The notes: generated from the sequence alone by a model not told the origin. A DNA stretch of 64,000 bases from Bradyrhizobium sp. CB82 (GCF_029714405.1 NZ_CP121650.1:1555001-1619000), one strand, 5' to 3'. Counted from the first letter of the stretch, positions 48,483 to 57,510 are shown. Translations and numbers: made by a program.

Positions 48483-49975
48483 GTGCCGTCGTCCCATCGA
48501 CCGTTGCAGCGGATGGCCATGGCGCCATCTCGCTCGCGGCTCTCATGGCAACCTACATGCAGGCCGTCAATATCTCACTGCCCAATGCGGCGTTACCGCA
48601 TATCCAGGGAACCCTCTCGATGGCCAATGACGAGGTCGGGTGGGTGTTTTCCTCCTATATCGCGGCAAGCGCCGTAGCCATGTCGGTCACGAGCTGGCTT
48701 GCGGGACGCTATGGACGGAAGTCGGTTTACCAATTCTCCCTCATCATCTTCGCGCTAGGTCTTGTGCTGGATACGCTGGCGACGACGTCCGTCCAGTTCG
48801 TGCTCGCCCGGATCGTCCAGGGAGTTGCAAGCGGCCCGCTTGCGCCGCTTTCGCTGGCGATCCTGCTCGATGTGCAGCCACCCGCCCGGCATGCCCGCCT
48901 GAGCCTGGCGTGGACGGTGTGCTCTCTTCTCGGCATCAGCAGCGGAGCGAGTATCGGCGGCTGGTTCAGTGAATATCTCGGCTGGCGTTCGATCTTCTAT
49001 GTCAGCCTGCCGATGACGGCATTCATCTTTCTCGCGATGGCGATCTGGCTTCGCGAGAAGAGGGCGGAGCGGAGGCAACCCTTCGACTTTTTCGGTTTGG
49101 CGACCTTTTCGCTCGGCATGATCGGCCTGCAAGTGCTGCTTGACCGTGGCGAGCGCCTGGAATGGTTCGACTCGATGGAAATCTGGATCGAGGCGGTCGT
49201 CTCCATTCTGGGGTTCTATCTGTTCGTCGTGCACGTCATGACGACGAAGGAGCATTTTCTCCGCACGGCACTGTTTAGGGATCGCAATCTCGTCCTCTCG
49301 ACGATGATCTCCTTTGCCGTCGGCCTCGTCCTGCTGCCGACCCTGGCGTTGACCTCACCGATGCTGGAGGAGCTGCTCAACTACCCTGTCGACACCACGG
49401 GCTACATGACGATCCCGCGGGGCGTTGCGCTCGTGGGAGGGGTGCTGTTGACGAGCCTGGTCCCGGCGCAAGTCGACTACCGCCCGTTCCTGGTTGGCGG
49501 AATGGCACTGGTGGTCTACGCAAATTGGCTGATGCTCGGATATTCACCGGCGATGGATTGGCGCGCGGTGGCCGAGGCCGGCTTCCTCCAAGGTGCGGGG
49601 CTCGGCATGGTGATTCCGGCGCTCGCCAAGGCCGCGTTCAGTACGCTCGATCCGAAGCTCCGCCCGGAAGGTAGTGCGCTCATCAACCTGTCGCGGCTCT
49701 ATGGCAGCACGATCGGCATCGCCGTGGTGCAGATCTTCTTCTACGGCAACACCCAGGCCATGCATGTCGCGCTCGCTAAGGACCTCATGCCCTACCGGAC
49801 CGCCGCGCATGTCGCCGGATCAATGGCCAAGCCCGGCCTTGCGGCGCTCAACGGCATGGTCACCCACCAGGCGGCCGTCGTCGCGGTCATCGGTCAGTTC
49901 AAGATTCTGATGTTCGCCATGCTCGTCGTGAGCCCGCTCGTGCTTTTTCTTCGTAAACCGCGGCCGGCAGGTTGA
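48479..49975 (+). CDS. DHA2 family MFS transporter (second pump)
   Basis: A 498-residue inner-membrane transporter with about 14 hydrophobic segments. Family features are ALMATYMQAVNISLPNAALPHIQG, DEVGWVFSSYIAASAVAMSVTSWLAGRYGRKSV and the motif C-like region SGASIGGWFSEYLGWRSIFYVS. It overlaps the HlyD gene by four bases and is presumably translationally coupled to it, forming a tripartite exporter under TetR control. The substrate is unknown. Confidence 0.92.
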   Translation: MSAVVPSTVAADGHGAISLAALMATYMQAVNISLPNAALPHIQGTLSMANDEVGWVFSSYIAASAVAMSVTSWLAGRYGRKSVYQFSLIIFALGLVLDTLATTSVQFVLARIVQGVASGPLAPLSLAILLDVQPPARHARLSLAWTVCSLLGISSGASIGGWFSEYLGWRSIFYVSLPMTAFIFLAMAIWLREKRAERRQPFDFFGLATFSLGMIGLQVLLDRGERLEWFDSMEIWIEAVVSILGFYLFVVHVMTTKEHFLRTALFRDRNLVLSTMISFAVGLVLLPTLALTSPMLEELLNYPVDTTGYMTIPRGVALVGGVLLTSLVPAQVDYRPFLVGGMALVVYANWLMLGYSPAMDWRAVAEAGFLQGAGLGMVIPALAKAAFSTLDPKLRPEGSALINLSRLYGSTIGIAVVQIFFYGNTQAMHVALAKDLMPYRTAAHVAGSMAKPGLAALNGMVTHQAAVVAVIGQFKILMFAMLVVSPLVLFLRKPRPAG

Positions 49976-50079
49976 GGACCGTGGAATGGTGAGATGACAC
50001 CGCATCGAACAGTCTCAGTCTGTCGCACTCGACGGACGCCGCATCTGCGGCGGCCGAGCCTCAACAAGGAAGCAGGAAT

Positions 50080-51018
50080 ATGACACCATCGAATGCGCTC
50101 CGCTACACGAGGATTTCCACCCACGAATCCGGGACAATTCCCGCTGTGGGATTTGGCACACTCATTCCGGATCAGAACGCAACGAAACAGGCCACCAGGG
50201 CTGCACTGGAAGCGGGATTTCGACATCTGGATTGCGCGGAACGCTACCGCAATGAGGCAGCGGTAGGCGAAGCTATCCAGGACGCCTTCAAGGCAGGAAC
50301 GCTTCGGCGCGAGGATCTGTTCGTAACCACGAAGCTCTGGAACACCAATCATCGTCCAGAGCGGGTCAAACCTGCCTTCGACGCGAGTCGCCGGCGGCTC
50401 CAACTCGACACCATCGATTGCTACATCATCCATACGCCTTTTGCATTCCAACCCGGTGACGAGCAGGATCCGAGGGACGACCGCGGTCAGGTGATCTATG
50501 ATCCCGGCGTTACATTAGCTGAAACCTGGCAGGCGCTGGAGCGCCTGGTCGAGGATGGTCGTTGCAAGTCGATCGGTCTATCGGACGTCACTTTGGAGAA
50601 GCTGCGCGAGATCGTCGCGGTCGCGCGGATCAGGCCCGCGATGGTGCAGGTCGAATCGCATCCTTATCTGCCCGAATGGGATCTGCTCGACTTCTGTCGA
50701 GAACATGGAATCGTGTTGCAAGCGTTTGCAGCTTTGGGCCATGCGATGGAGCCTAATGTCCTGGCCGACCCCGTCATAACAGCCATCGCACAACGCCTGG
50801 GCAGGACACCTGCTCAAGTGGCCCTGGCCTGGGCCGTGCAGCGCGGGACCGCTTTCCTGACCACCTCTACCAAACCTCAGCGAATCCGGGACAGCTTCGA
50901 CATTTCCGCTCTCCCTGACGACGCCATGGAGGAGATTCGGGACCGCATCACCACAAAGATCAGGTTCAATGCAGTGGTGCAGACCGGCGTGCCGGGATTC
51001 ATTTCTCGGGCGCGATGA
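50080..51018 (+). CDS. aldo/keto reductase
   Basis: A 312-residue (beta/alpha)8-barrel NAD(P)H-dependent reductase. The catalytic tetrad is visible: Asp in RHLDCAERY, Tyr in the same segment, Lys in VTTKLWN and His in CYIIHTP. The substrate-loop and cofactor-binding C-terminal half (AWAVQRGTAFLTTSTKPQRI) fit the family. It reduces aldehydes or ketones. ATG at 50080 follows AAGGAAGCAGG. It lies 105 bases after the MFS gene and may be transcribed with it. Confidence 0.9.
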   Translation: MTPSNALRYTRISTHESGTIPAVGFGTLIPDQNATKQATRAALEAGFRHLDCAERYRNEAAVGEAIQDAFKAGTLRREDLFVTTKLWNTNHRPERVKPAFDASRRRLQLDTIDCYIIHTPFAFQPGDEQDPRDDRGQVIYDPGVTLAETWQALERLVEDGRCKSIGLSDVTLEKLREIVAVARIRPAMVQVESHPYLPEWDLLDFCREHGIVLQAFAALGHAMEPNVLADPVITAIAQRLGRTPAQVALAWAVQRGTAFLTTSTKPQRIRDSFDISALPDDAMEEIRDRITTKIRFNAVVQTGVPGFISRAR

Positions 51019-51475
51019 ACTGGTGAATTGGAAGTATTCGAACGCGAGGGCAATCCGCGCAGGACGACGAGACGCTGGGTCTTGCGCGTACCGTTGCGGG
51101 CAACGGCGGACACGGTAGAGGTTGTCGGCGGTGAAATCCCTTTTGGGGCCGTGGCTCAAACAGTGGGTTTGGGCCTGGAAATGGCGAAAATGCTTTATCT
51201 TTCAACGAGGATTGACCGACGCTCTCTCCGCCGCACTGCCTCTCCACTGTATCTGGCTGTTCGCTATGGCAATGAACCAATGAATCGCCCGACAGCGGCT
51301 GTTGCGGCCAGTTCCGTGATGTTTCACCTGGTCGCCAGGCAACGCGTGTTATTTAGTCTAGAACGTGGGTTCGTGCGGATTTCGCACCAAAGAGGTCGCG
51401 CGCGAAGCTCAAGCCACTCGACCTCGGACGCGAAGGGGACGAAAAGCCCTCGGTTAGATCGCGACCTGAACTGAA
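51019..51475. other. no recognised gene at the right edge of the island
   Basis: Frames are open in several directions, but none shows family features, a good ribosome site or consistent codon use. No recombinase fragment could be recognised. It probably holds decayed DNA next to the attachment-like repeat. Confidence 0.4.
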
Positions 51476-51512
51476 TGTCGGTATCGGTGGTTGCGCCTCC
51501 CCGCAACCAAAT
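51476..51512. repeat. 37-bp direct repeat, copy A, containing tRNA-fMet 3'-end sequence (candidate attR)
   Basis: Copy A matches copy B (57565-57601) at 35 of 37 positions. Its core TGGTTGCG...CCCGCAACCA is a hairpin whose right half, TCCCCGCAACCAA, equals the tRNA-fMet 3' end. The two copies bracket the 6-kb ABC/FAH module; copy A also marks the right end of the island that starts at the tRNA. Confidence 0.6.
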
Positions 51513-51540
51513 TCGGATTGACCGGACCCGAGACGAAAAC

Positions 51541-51565
51541 GGCCCGCGCCAAGCGGGCCATTTTT
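51541..51565. terminator. rho-independent terminator, possibly bidirectional
   Basis: GGCCCGC (51541-51547) pairs with GCGGGCC (51553-51559) over a five-base loop and is followed by ATTTTT on the forward strand. On the reverse strand the stem is followed by GTTTTCG, so it can also end the ABC transporter operon that stops at 51588. Confidence 0.8.
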
Positions 51566-51587
51566 GTTGGGCGGTGTGATCGCCGCG

Positions 51588-52355
51588 CTACCTCGCCGCG
51601 GTCTGCCAGGCGAGTAGCCGGTGCTCGACCAGTGACATCGCAATCGACGTCAAATATCCGGTCGCACCGAGCAGGATGACGCCGGCGAAGAGGTCGGCGG
51701 ATCGGAACGCGCGTGCCGAGAGCAGGACCCAGTGACCAAGGCCGTCGAGGCCGGCCAGGATCTCGCAGACCACCGAGAGGATCAGCGCGACGGTCAGGCT
51801 GAGCCGCATGCCCGCGAGGATGTCCGGCAATGCCGAAGGCAGGGCGATCTTGCCTATGACGGCGGTGCGCGACATCTGCAGCGAGCGGGCGACCTCATAG
51901 AGCCGCGGTTCGACTGCGGCAAAGCCGTGAATGGTTGCGAGCATGATCGGCCAGACCGCGCCGAAGGCGATCACGAACAGCGCCATGCCCTGCGTCAGCC
52001 CGAGCATCGCGATCGCGACCGGGATGATCGCCGAGACCGGCAGGGGCCGCAGAAATTCCAGCGACGGCGCGACATAGGCGCGCATCATCTTGGACGAACC
52101 GATCAGCGCGCCAAGCGCAATGCCGGCGATCGAGGCGGCGAACCAGCCATAGGCCATGTGCTCGAGCGTGCCGATCAGCTTGCCCGCGAGATCGCCGCTC
52201 GAAAAGCCGCGCACCAAAGCGGCCCAGGCGCGGTCCGGACCGGGCAGGAACACCGCCGACACCAGCTTCAGATTGGCGACGAGCTGCCACGCCGCGATGA
52301 AGCCGGCCGCGACGAGGACGCTTGCGACACGCCAGAGGATCGCCGCGCGTTTCAT
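51588..52355 (-). CDS. ABC transporter permease (SsuC/TauC type)
   Basis: A 255-residue integral membrane protein with about six transmembrane helices. The cytoplasmic loop EPRLYEVARSLQMSRTAVIGKIALPSALPDILAGMRLS is the EAA-like motif of nitrate/sulfonate/taurine/thiamine-precursor importers. ATG at 52355 overlaps the stop of the upstream permease (ATGA). It forms a heterodimeric channel with that permease. Confidence 0.9.
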   Translation of the reverse strand: MKRAAILWRVASVLVAAGFIAAWQLVANLKLVSAVFLPGPDRAWAALVRGFSSGDLAGKLIGTLEHMAYGWFAASIAGIALGALIGSSKMMRAYVAPSLEFLRPLPVSAIIPVAIAMLGLTQGMALFVIAFGAVWPIMLATIHGFAAVEPRLYEVARSLQMSRTAVIGKIALPSALPDILAGMRLSLTVALILSVVCEILAGLDGLGHWVLLSARAFRSADLFAGVILLGATGYLTSIAMSLVEHRLLAWQTAAR

Positions 52356-53116
52356 GGATTGTCTCCGGCGAGCGCGGCGCGGCCGAACAGGCGGCGCTGC
52401 GCCACGATCAACAGAATGTTCAGCGCGTAGCCGATCGCGCCGATCCAAAAGAGATAGGCGAGCATCAGGTCGGCGCGCAGGGCCTGCTGCGCCAGCATGA
52501 TGCCGGCACCCAGGCCGATCGGATTGATGGCGATCTCGACGGTGACGGCGACGATCAGGGCGATCCCGGCCGACAGGCGGAAGGCGACAAAGATCCGCGG
52601 CAGCGCAGCCGGGATCACGATCTTCGCGATCCGTTGCGGCGCGCTCAGCCGCAAGGCCCGCGACACTTCCATCAATCGCGGCTCGATGCTGCGCACCGCG
52701 CTGCGCGTCATGATCAGCATAGGCCAGACGCAGGCGAACGCCACGATCGCGATCTCCATGCGGTAGCCGAAGCCGAGCGCGATCAACGCAATCGGCAGCA
52801 GCGCGATCGAGGGAATCGGGCGGATCGCCTCGACCGTCACCTCCATCAGCCGGTCGAGGGGACGCGAAATGCCGAAGGCGATGCCGAGCGCAAGCCCGAT
52901 GGCGCCGCCGATGGCAAGGCCTGCAAAGGCGGCGAACAGCGTGTCGCGGGTCGCGATCGGAATCGACAGATCGGCGAGCGCTGTGGCCAACGCCGCGAGG
53001 ATCGCGCTCGGCGGTGCCAGGCTGTCGCTTTGCAGATGGGTGAGGCGCGCCCAGAGCTCGAACGCCAGCATCAGCGCCAGCGGCAGCAGCAAGGGTTTTG
53101 TGCGGTCGAGGCTCAA
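52352..53116 (-). CDS. ABC transporter permease (SsuC/TauC type)
   Basis: A 254-residue permease with about six helices and the EAA-like loop EPRLMEVSRALRLSAPQRIAKIVIPAALPRIFVAFRLS. The start is TTG at 53116, overlapping the ATPase stop as TTGA; residues in the open frame further upstream are antisense-like noise over the ATPase gene. It is a paralogue of the permease at 52355, and the pair would form the translocation pore. Confidence 0.88.
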   Translation of the reverse strand: MSLDRTKPLLLPLALMLAFELWARLTHLQSDSLAPPSAILAALATALADLSIPIATRDTLFAAFAGLAIGGAIGLALGIAFGISRPLDRLMEVTVEAIRPIPSIALLPIALIALGFGYRMEIAIVAFACVWPMLIMTRSAVRSIEPRLMEVSRALRLSAPQRIAKIVIPAALPRIFVAFRLSAGIALIVAVTVEIAINPIGLGAGIMLAQQALRADLMLAYLFWIGAIGYALNILLIVAQRRLFGRAALAGDNP

Positions 53117-53919
53117 TGCTCGGTCGCCTTGATGAAGTCGAACAATTGCCGGCGCAGCCGCAGGAATTCCGGATGCTCGCGGGTGGCGAGCTGGTCGCGC
53201 GGGCGCGGCAGGTCGACCTCGAGCTCGATCCCGATCCGGCCGGGATGCGGCAAGAGGCCGATGACGCGGTCGCCGAGGTAGATCGCCTCGTCGAGATCGT
53301 GGGTCACGAAGATCACGGTGGTCTGGCTCGCCTGCGTCAGCGACAGCACCTCGTCCTGCAAGCCCTGACGCGTCATCGCATCCAGCGCGCCGAACGGCTC
53401 GTCCATCAGCAGCGTCGTCGGCTCCTGCGCGAGGCAGCGCGCGATCTGCAGGCGCTGCTGCATGCCCCCCGACATTTCCGTCGGATATTTGTCGGCATGG
53501 CCGGGCAATCCGACCTTGCGCAGCAGCGCCTCGATGCGCGCGCCGCGTTCGCGCGCCGGCACACGCGAGGCTTCCAGCGCCAGCGAGATGTTTCCGGCCG
53601 CGGTCCGCCACGGCAACAGCGCCTTGCCGTAATCCTGGAACACGATCGCGACCTCGCGCCGCGGCTCGGTGATCGGCTCGCCGTCGAACGTCACCGCGCC
53701 GCTCGTGGGGCGATAGAGGCCTGCGGCGAGCCGCAGCGCAGTGGTCTTGCCGCAGCCGGAGGCGCCGACGATGCAGAGGAATTCGCCCGGCCGCACCTGA
53801 AGATCGAGATTCTCGATAATGGTCTTGCCGCCGAGCCGCAGCGTCGCGGCATTGAACGCGATCAGCGTTTTCTGCCGCCGCGCGGCGCGCGCCTCAATGA
53901 GCCTTGCAACAACGCTCAT
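53113..53919 (-). CDS. ABC transporter ATP-binding protein (SsuB/TauB type)
   Basis: A 268-residue ATPase. Walker A GASGCGKTT near residue 58, Q-loop in VFQDYGKALLPWRT, signature MSGGMQQRLQIARCL and Walker B LLMDEPFGALD, with switch His in VTHDLDEA, are all present. It powers the two permeases. ATG at 53919 overlaps the GntR stop by ATGA. Confidence 0.94.
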   Translation of the reverse strand: MSVVARLIEARAARRQKTLIAFNAATLRLGGKTIIENLDLQVRPGEFLCIVGASGCGKTTALRLAAGLYRPTSGAVTFDGEPITEPRREVAIVFQDYGKALLPWRTAAGNISLALEASRVPARERGARIEALLRKVGLPGHADKYPTEMSGGMQQRLQIARCLAQEPTTLLMDEPFGALDAMTRQGLQDEVLSLTQASQTTVIFVTHDLDEAIYLGDRVIGLLPHPGRIGIELEVDLPRPRDQLATREHPEFLRLRRQLFDFIKATEH

Positions 53920-54620
53920 GATTGCTCCCCGCCCACCTGCGGATAGACGAAATCGATGGTCGAGTGCAGATGCGCCGCCAGCATCTTCTGCGCGGCGGCC
54001 ACATCGCGGGCGAGCACATGGTCGGCGAGCATCTGGTGACTGCGGATGAAGCCCTCGCCGCTGTCGATGGCGCTCATCATCACACGGCGGTAGCGGTAGG
54101 CCTGGTCGTAGAGATCGGAATGGGCGGCCAGCATCCGCCGTGAGCCGCAGGCGGCGAGCAGCGCGGTGTGAAAACCCTTGTGCAGCCGATCGAAATCGGC
54201 CGCGCCTTCGCGGAATTCGTTGCCGGTGCGCTCGATATGCCGGCGCATCTGATGCAGCGCGCTGACAATGCCGGCCTCCCAGGCGACATCGCCATGGAGG
54301 ATGGCGAGCCTGACCGCCTCGATCTCGACCGCCGTGCGCATGCAGGTGATGTCGGCGAGATCCTCGCGGCTGACCTCGGCGACGCGAAATCCGCGCTGGC
54401 CGATGCCGACGATCAGGCCGCGCGACATCAGCCGCGACAGGCCTTCGCGCAAGGGGGTAGCGCCGATGTCGTAGCGCTGCACGAGGTCGACGATGCCGAG
54501 CCGCGATCCCGGCGCGAGATCTCCGGCCAGGATGTCCTGCTCGATGAGGTTTGCGGCACGCTCGCTCAAGGTGCCGGCTTCCGTCGGCGGGCGTTCAAGA
54601 GTGCGCTCGGGAGCAGGCAT
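53916..54620 (-). CDS. GntR family transcriptional regulator (FCD type)
   Basis: A 234-residue regulator: winged helix at about 20-85 (VDLVQRYDIGATPLREGLSRLMSRGLI) and a helical FCD ligand domain (DRLHKGFHTALLAACGSRRML) with metal/ligand histidines. It is unusually embedded within the transporter operon, between the binding protein (14 bases upstream) and the ATPase (4-base overlap). It probably senses the imported compound or a product of the divergent FAH/cyclase enzymes. Confidence 0.92.
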   Translation of the reverse strand: MPAPERTLERPPTEAGTLSERAANLIEQDILAGDLAPGSRLGIVDLVQRYDIGATPLREGLSRLMSRGLIVGIGQRGFRVAEVSREDLADITCMRTAVEIEAVRLAILHGDVAWEAGIVSALHQMRRHIERTGNEFREGAADFDRLHKGFHTALLAACGSRRMLAAHSDLYDQAYRYRRVMMSAIDSGEGFIRSHQMLADHVLARDVAAAQKMLAAHLHSTIDFVYPQVGGEQS

Positions 54621-54633
54621 CGTCGATATCCCT

Positions 54634-55584
54634 TTAGTTCAGCACGAGTTTCGCGGTGTCGAGCTTCGATTGCAGCATCTTCTGCGACGACATCACGTCG
54701 ATCCACCAGGTGAGATTTTCCGGCTTGAGGTTCGGCTCGGACTGGTTCGGCGGCGTCGCCTTGACGAGCTCGAGCGGCTGCTTGGTGAATTTGGCGATCG
54801 AGGCGGAGGCCTTCTCGCGGTCGCTGTTGACGATCGCGGCAGCCTCCGCGATGGCTTCGCGGAACTTCTTCACCGTCGCCCCATTTTTCTCCGCCCAATC
54901 GCGCGAGGCGGCATAGAAGATGATCGGATCGGTACGGCCGAGCTCGGCGCCGTACCGCGCGCCCACCGAGCCGAGCCCCGCATTGGTCATGCGCGTGACG
55001 AACGGCTCGGCGGTGAGCACGGCATCGACGCCGCCTGACTTGATGATGTCGGCCATGGTCGGGAAGGTGACCTCGACGAAATTGACGCTTTTGGGATCGA
55101 CGCCTTTCTCCACCAGCCATTTCACGAACAGCACGTGCAGAAAGGCGTTCAGGCCTGGCGCGCCGACCTTCTTGCCGATGAAATCCTTCGGCTCCTTGAT
55201 GGTGATGCCGTTACGGACGAAGGCGGCGATCGCGGTGTTGGAGGTCGGATTCATGACCGAGGCGCCGGCGATCGCGACGAGGTCGAGGCCGCCGTCGACG
55301 GCCTGGAGGAAGACGGTGGAGGTGGGGCCGCCGACTTGAATCGAGTTCGAAAGGATCGCCGCCGGGATGTTGGAGTTGATCGCGATCGGCGTCATCTCGA
55401 CGTCCAGCCCGTGCTTTTTGAAAATGCCTTCGTCGACCGCGACCATGGCCGAGGCGCAGTCCGAGGTCGCGGTGCAGCCGATCTGGATTTTGGCTTGCGC
55501 CAGCGCTGTTGCCGTCAGGGCAACCGACACCCCGATGCCGAGCGTGAGACCTGCCAGCATGCTCCTCATCTGCGTTCGCCTCAC
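54634..55584 (-). CDS. ABC transporter substrate-binding protein (NMT1/SsuA type)
   Basis: A 316-residue periplasmic binding protein. Signal peptide residues 1-31 (LAGLTLGIGVSVALTATALA) have no lipobox. The mature protein has the NMT1/THI5-like pattern VDEGIFKKHGLDVEMTPI, GGPTSTVFLQAVDGGLDLVAIAG and KKVGAPGLNAFLHVLFVKWL. The start is GTG at 55584 (GGGAG upstream); ATG at 55569 is an alternative. It captures the substrate for the SsuBC-type importer. Neighbouring FAH and cyclase enzymes suggest an organic acid or aromatic-derived ligand, which is an inference. Confidence 0.9.
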   Translation of the reverse strand: MRRTQMRSMLAGLTLGIGVSVALTATALAQAKIQIGCTATSDCASAMVAVDEGIFKKHGLDVEMTPIAINSNIPAAILSNSIQVGGPTSTVFLQAVDGGLDLVAIAGASVMNPTSNTAIAAFVRNGITIKEPKDFIGKKVGAPGLNAFLHVLFVKWLVEKGVDPKSVNFVEVTFPTMADIIKSGGVDAVLTAEPFVTRMTNAGLGSVGARYGAELGRTDPIIFYAASRDWAEKNGATVKKFREAIAEAAAIVNSDREKASASIAKFTKQPLELVKATPPNQSEPNLKPENLTWWIDVMSSQKMLQSKLDTAKLVLN

Positions 55585-55617
55585 CGCCCTCTCCCTAGTT
55601 TGTATTTTTCAGGCTTG

Positions 55618-55660
55618 TTTATCGATATTTTATCTGATCATATATTATAAACGATAGCAA
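55618..55660. promoter_or_regulatory. AT-rich divergent promoter and probable GntR operator
   Basis: This 43-base stretch is strikingly AT-rich for the region. It contains ATCGATATTTTATC and TATAATATATGATC-like arms around TGATCA, giving imperfect dyad symmetry. It separates the reverse transporter operon from the forward FAH/cyclase pair, so one regulator could govern both. Confidence 0.45.
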
Positions 55661-55672
55661 GGGGTGCCCAAG

Positions 55673-56662
55673 GTGAAGCTCGCAACATTCAGAACGGCCG
55701 GTCAGGAGAAGATCGGCGCCGTCCACAGCAATGACAGCCAATTGTTTGACCTCGCCGCCGCCGCGGCGCGGGATGGTCAAGCTGACCCGGCCTTCGGCTC
55801 GATGCTGGCGCTGATCGACGCCGGGCCCCGTGCGCTCGATCGGGCACGGGCTCTGCTGGACAAGCACGGCCAGGACGCGACGCTGTCGGCGGCGGTCAGC
55901 ACCGTCGACATCCTCGCACCGGTGCCGGAGCCCAGGCAAATGCGCGACGGCATGTCGTTTCCCCTGCACATCCTGCAGGCGCCGCGCGGGCAGCGGAAGC
56001 TCGCCGCCCGCGCCAAGGGGGACATGGCGGAACTGGCGCGCATCGACGCCGAGCCGCTCGGCGAGCTGCCCGAGGTTTATCGCAAGCAGCCGATCTTCTA
56101 CATCACCAATCGCTTCAGCGTCCGCGGCACCAACACCACGGTGAAATGGCCGCGCTACAGCAAGGTGATGGACTATGAGCTCGAATTCGGGATCATCACC
56201 AAGAACAAGGGCGCGAACATTTCCGCCGCGAAGGCCAGGGATCACATCTTCGGCTATACCATCTTCAACGATTTCTCCGCGCGCGACGCCCAGCGCATCG
56301 AGATGGAGGGACGGCTCGGCCCTGCCAAGGGCAAGAGTTTTGACGGCGGCAACGTGTTGGGGCCCTGGATCGTGACGCCGGATGAGATCGGCGATCCTTA
56401 CAAGCTGAAGATGGAAGCGCGCGTCAACGGCGAGACCCGCTCGAAAGGCGTGAGCGAGGGCATGCTGTTTTCTTTTGAGGAAATCATCGCCCACGTCACC
56501 CAGGACGAGACGCTGATGCCCGGCGAGTTCATCGGCTCCGGCACGGTCGGCAATGGCTGCGGTCTCGAGCTCGGCTGGTTTCTCGAGCATGGCGATACGA
56601 TCGAGCTCGAGGTCGAGAAGATCGGTATTTTGAAGAACCGCGTCGAGCGGCAAGAAACCTGA
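55673..56662 (+). CDS. fumarylacetoacetate hydrolase family protein
   Basis: About 329 residues. An N-terminal domain (about 1-120) is followed by the FAH catalytic domain: acidic metal-ligand segment MDYELEFGIIT, FGYTIFNDFSARDAQ, GNVLGPWIVTPDE and the C-terminal GEFIGSGTVGNGCGLELG. It would catalyse a metal-dependent hydrolysis, decarboxylation or isomerisation of a 2-oxo acid. GTG at 55673 (MKLATFR) has ideal spacing to AAGGGG; GTG at 55664 is possible. It is longer than, and only distantly related to, the protein at 10946-10104. Confidence 0.87.
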   Translation: MKLATFRTAGQEKIGAVHSNDSQLFDLAAAAARDGQADPAFGSMLALIDAGPRALDRARALLDKHGQDATLSAAVSTVDILAPVPEPRQMRDGMSFPLHILQAPRGQRKLAARAKGDMAELARIDAEPLGELPEVYRKQPIFYITNRFSVRGTNTTVKWPRYSKVMDYELEFGIITKNKGANISAAKARDHIFGYTIFNDFSARDAQRIEMEGRLGPAKGKSFDGGNVLGPWIVTPDEIGDPYKLKMEARVNGETRSKGVSEGMLFSFEEIIAHVTQDETLMPGEFIGSGTVGNGCGLELGWFLEHGDTIELEVEKIGILKNRVERQET

Positions 56663-56733
56663 AGGGGTCGTCTGAAGGCGCGTCTGGAGCGACGCCTGAC
56701 GCCGCCAACGAGAACAATCAACGAGGAAGCGCC

Positions 56734-57510
56734 ATGACAACCAAGCTGATCGATATCTCTGTCCCGCTGCAAAATGACGTGCCGGCCGACCCGCCTGGCA
56801 ATCATCCGACGATTCAGTACATCAATCACCAGCAGGGCCTGCCGCGCATGCTGCAGTTCTTCGATGGACTGAAGGCCGAGGATCTGCCGGACGGTCAGGG
56901 CTGGGCGGTGGAGCAGGTCAGTCTCTCCACCCACAACGGCACGCATCTCGACGCGCCCTGGCATTTTCACCCGACCATGAATCGCGGCGAGCGGTCCTGG
57001 ACCATCGACGAGGTGCCGCTGGAATGGTGCTTCCAGCCCGGCGTGAAGCTCGACTTCCGGCACCTGCCGGACGGCTACGTCGCAACGGCCAAAGACGTCG
57101 AGGCCGAGCTCAAGCGCATCGGCCACGAGCTGAAGCCGCTCGAGATCGTCGTGGTCAACACCAGCGCCGGCGCCAAATATGGCCGGCAGGACTACGTCAC
57201 CTCCGGCTGCGGCATGGGCTATGACGCAACCATGTACCTGCTCGAGCGCGGCGTGCGCCTGACCGGCACCGATGGCTGGAGCTGGGATGCGCCGTTCGTT
57301 CATACCGCGAAGAAATATGCCGAGACGAAAGACGCCAGCCTGATCTGGGAAGGCCACAAGGCCGGACGCCATATCGGCTATTGCCATCTCGAGAAGCTGC
57401 ACAATCTCGAACTGCTGCCGGCAGCCGGCTTCAAGGTGTCATGCTTCCCCGTGAAGATCGAGCGAGCCTCGGCAGGCTGGACGCGAGCGGTCGCGATTTT
57501 GGAAAGCTAG
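56734..57510 (+). CDS. cyclase family protein (kynurenine formamidase-like metal hydrolase)
   Basis: A 258-residue protein with the family hallmark HNGTHLDAPWHF (HxGTHxDxPxH metal site) near residue 70 and the later GHKAGRHIGYCHLEKL block. These enzymes are manganese- or zinc-dependent amide or lactone hydrolases, such as kynurenine formamidase and isatin hydrolase. ATG at 56734 follows AACGAGGAAGCGCC. It is co-transcribed with the FAH gene 71 bases upstream and shares a promoter region with the ABC importer, pointing to uptake and ring or amide cleavage of one compound. Confidence 0.87.
   Translation: MTTKLIDISVPLQNDVPADPPGNHPTIQYINHQQGLPRMLQFFDGLKAEDLPDGQGWAVEQVSLSTHNGTHLDAPWHFHPTMNRGERSWTIDEVPLEWCFQPGVKLDFRHLPDGYVATAKDVEAELKRIGHELKPLEIVVVNTSAGAKYGRQDYVTSGCGMGYDATMYLLERGVRLTGTDGWSWDAPFVHTAKKYAETKDASLIWEGHKAGRHIGYCHLEKLHNLELLPAAGFKVSCFPVKIERASAGWTRAVAILES

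Noticed and set aside
51541-51565. Attachment-site inverted repeat
   Set aside because: A compact GC stem followed by a T run is fully explained as a transcription terminator.
52355-53611. Extension of the first permease into a 419-codon frame
   Set aside because: The extra N-terminal residues are Arg/Ala-rich noise antisense in frame to the ATPase; the overlap TTGA at 53116 gives a normal-length permease.
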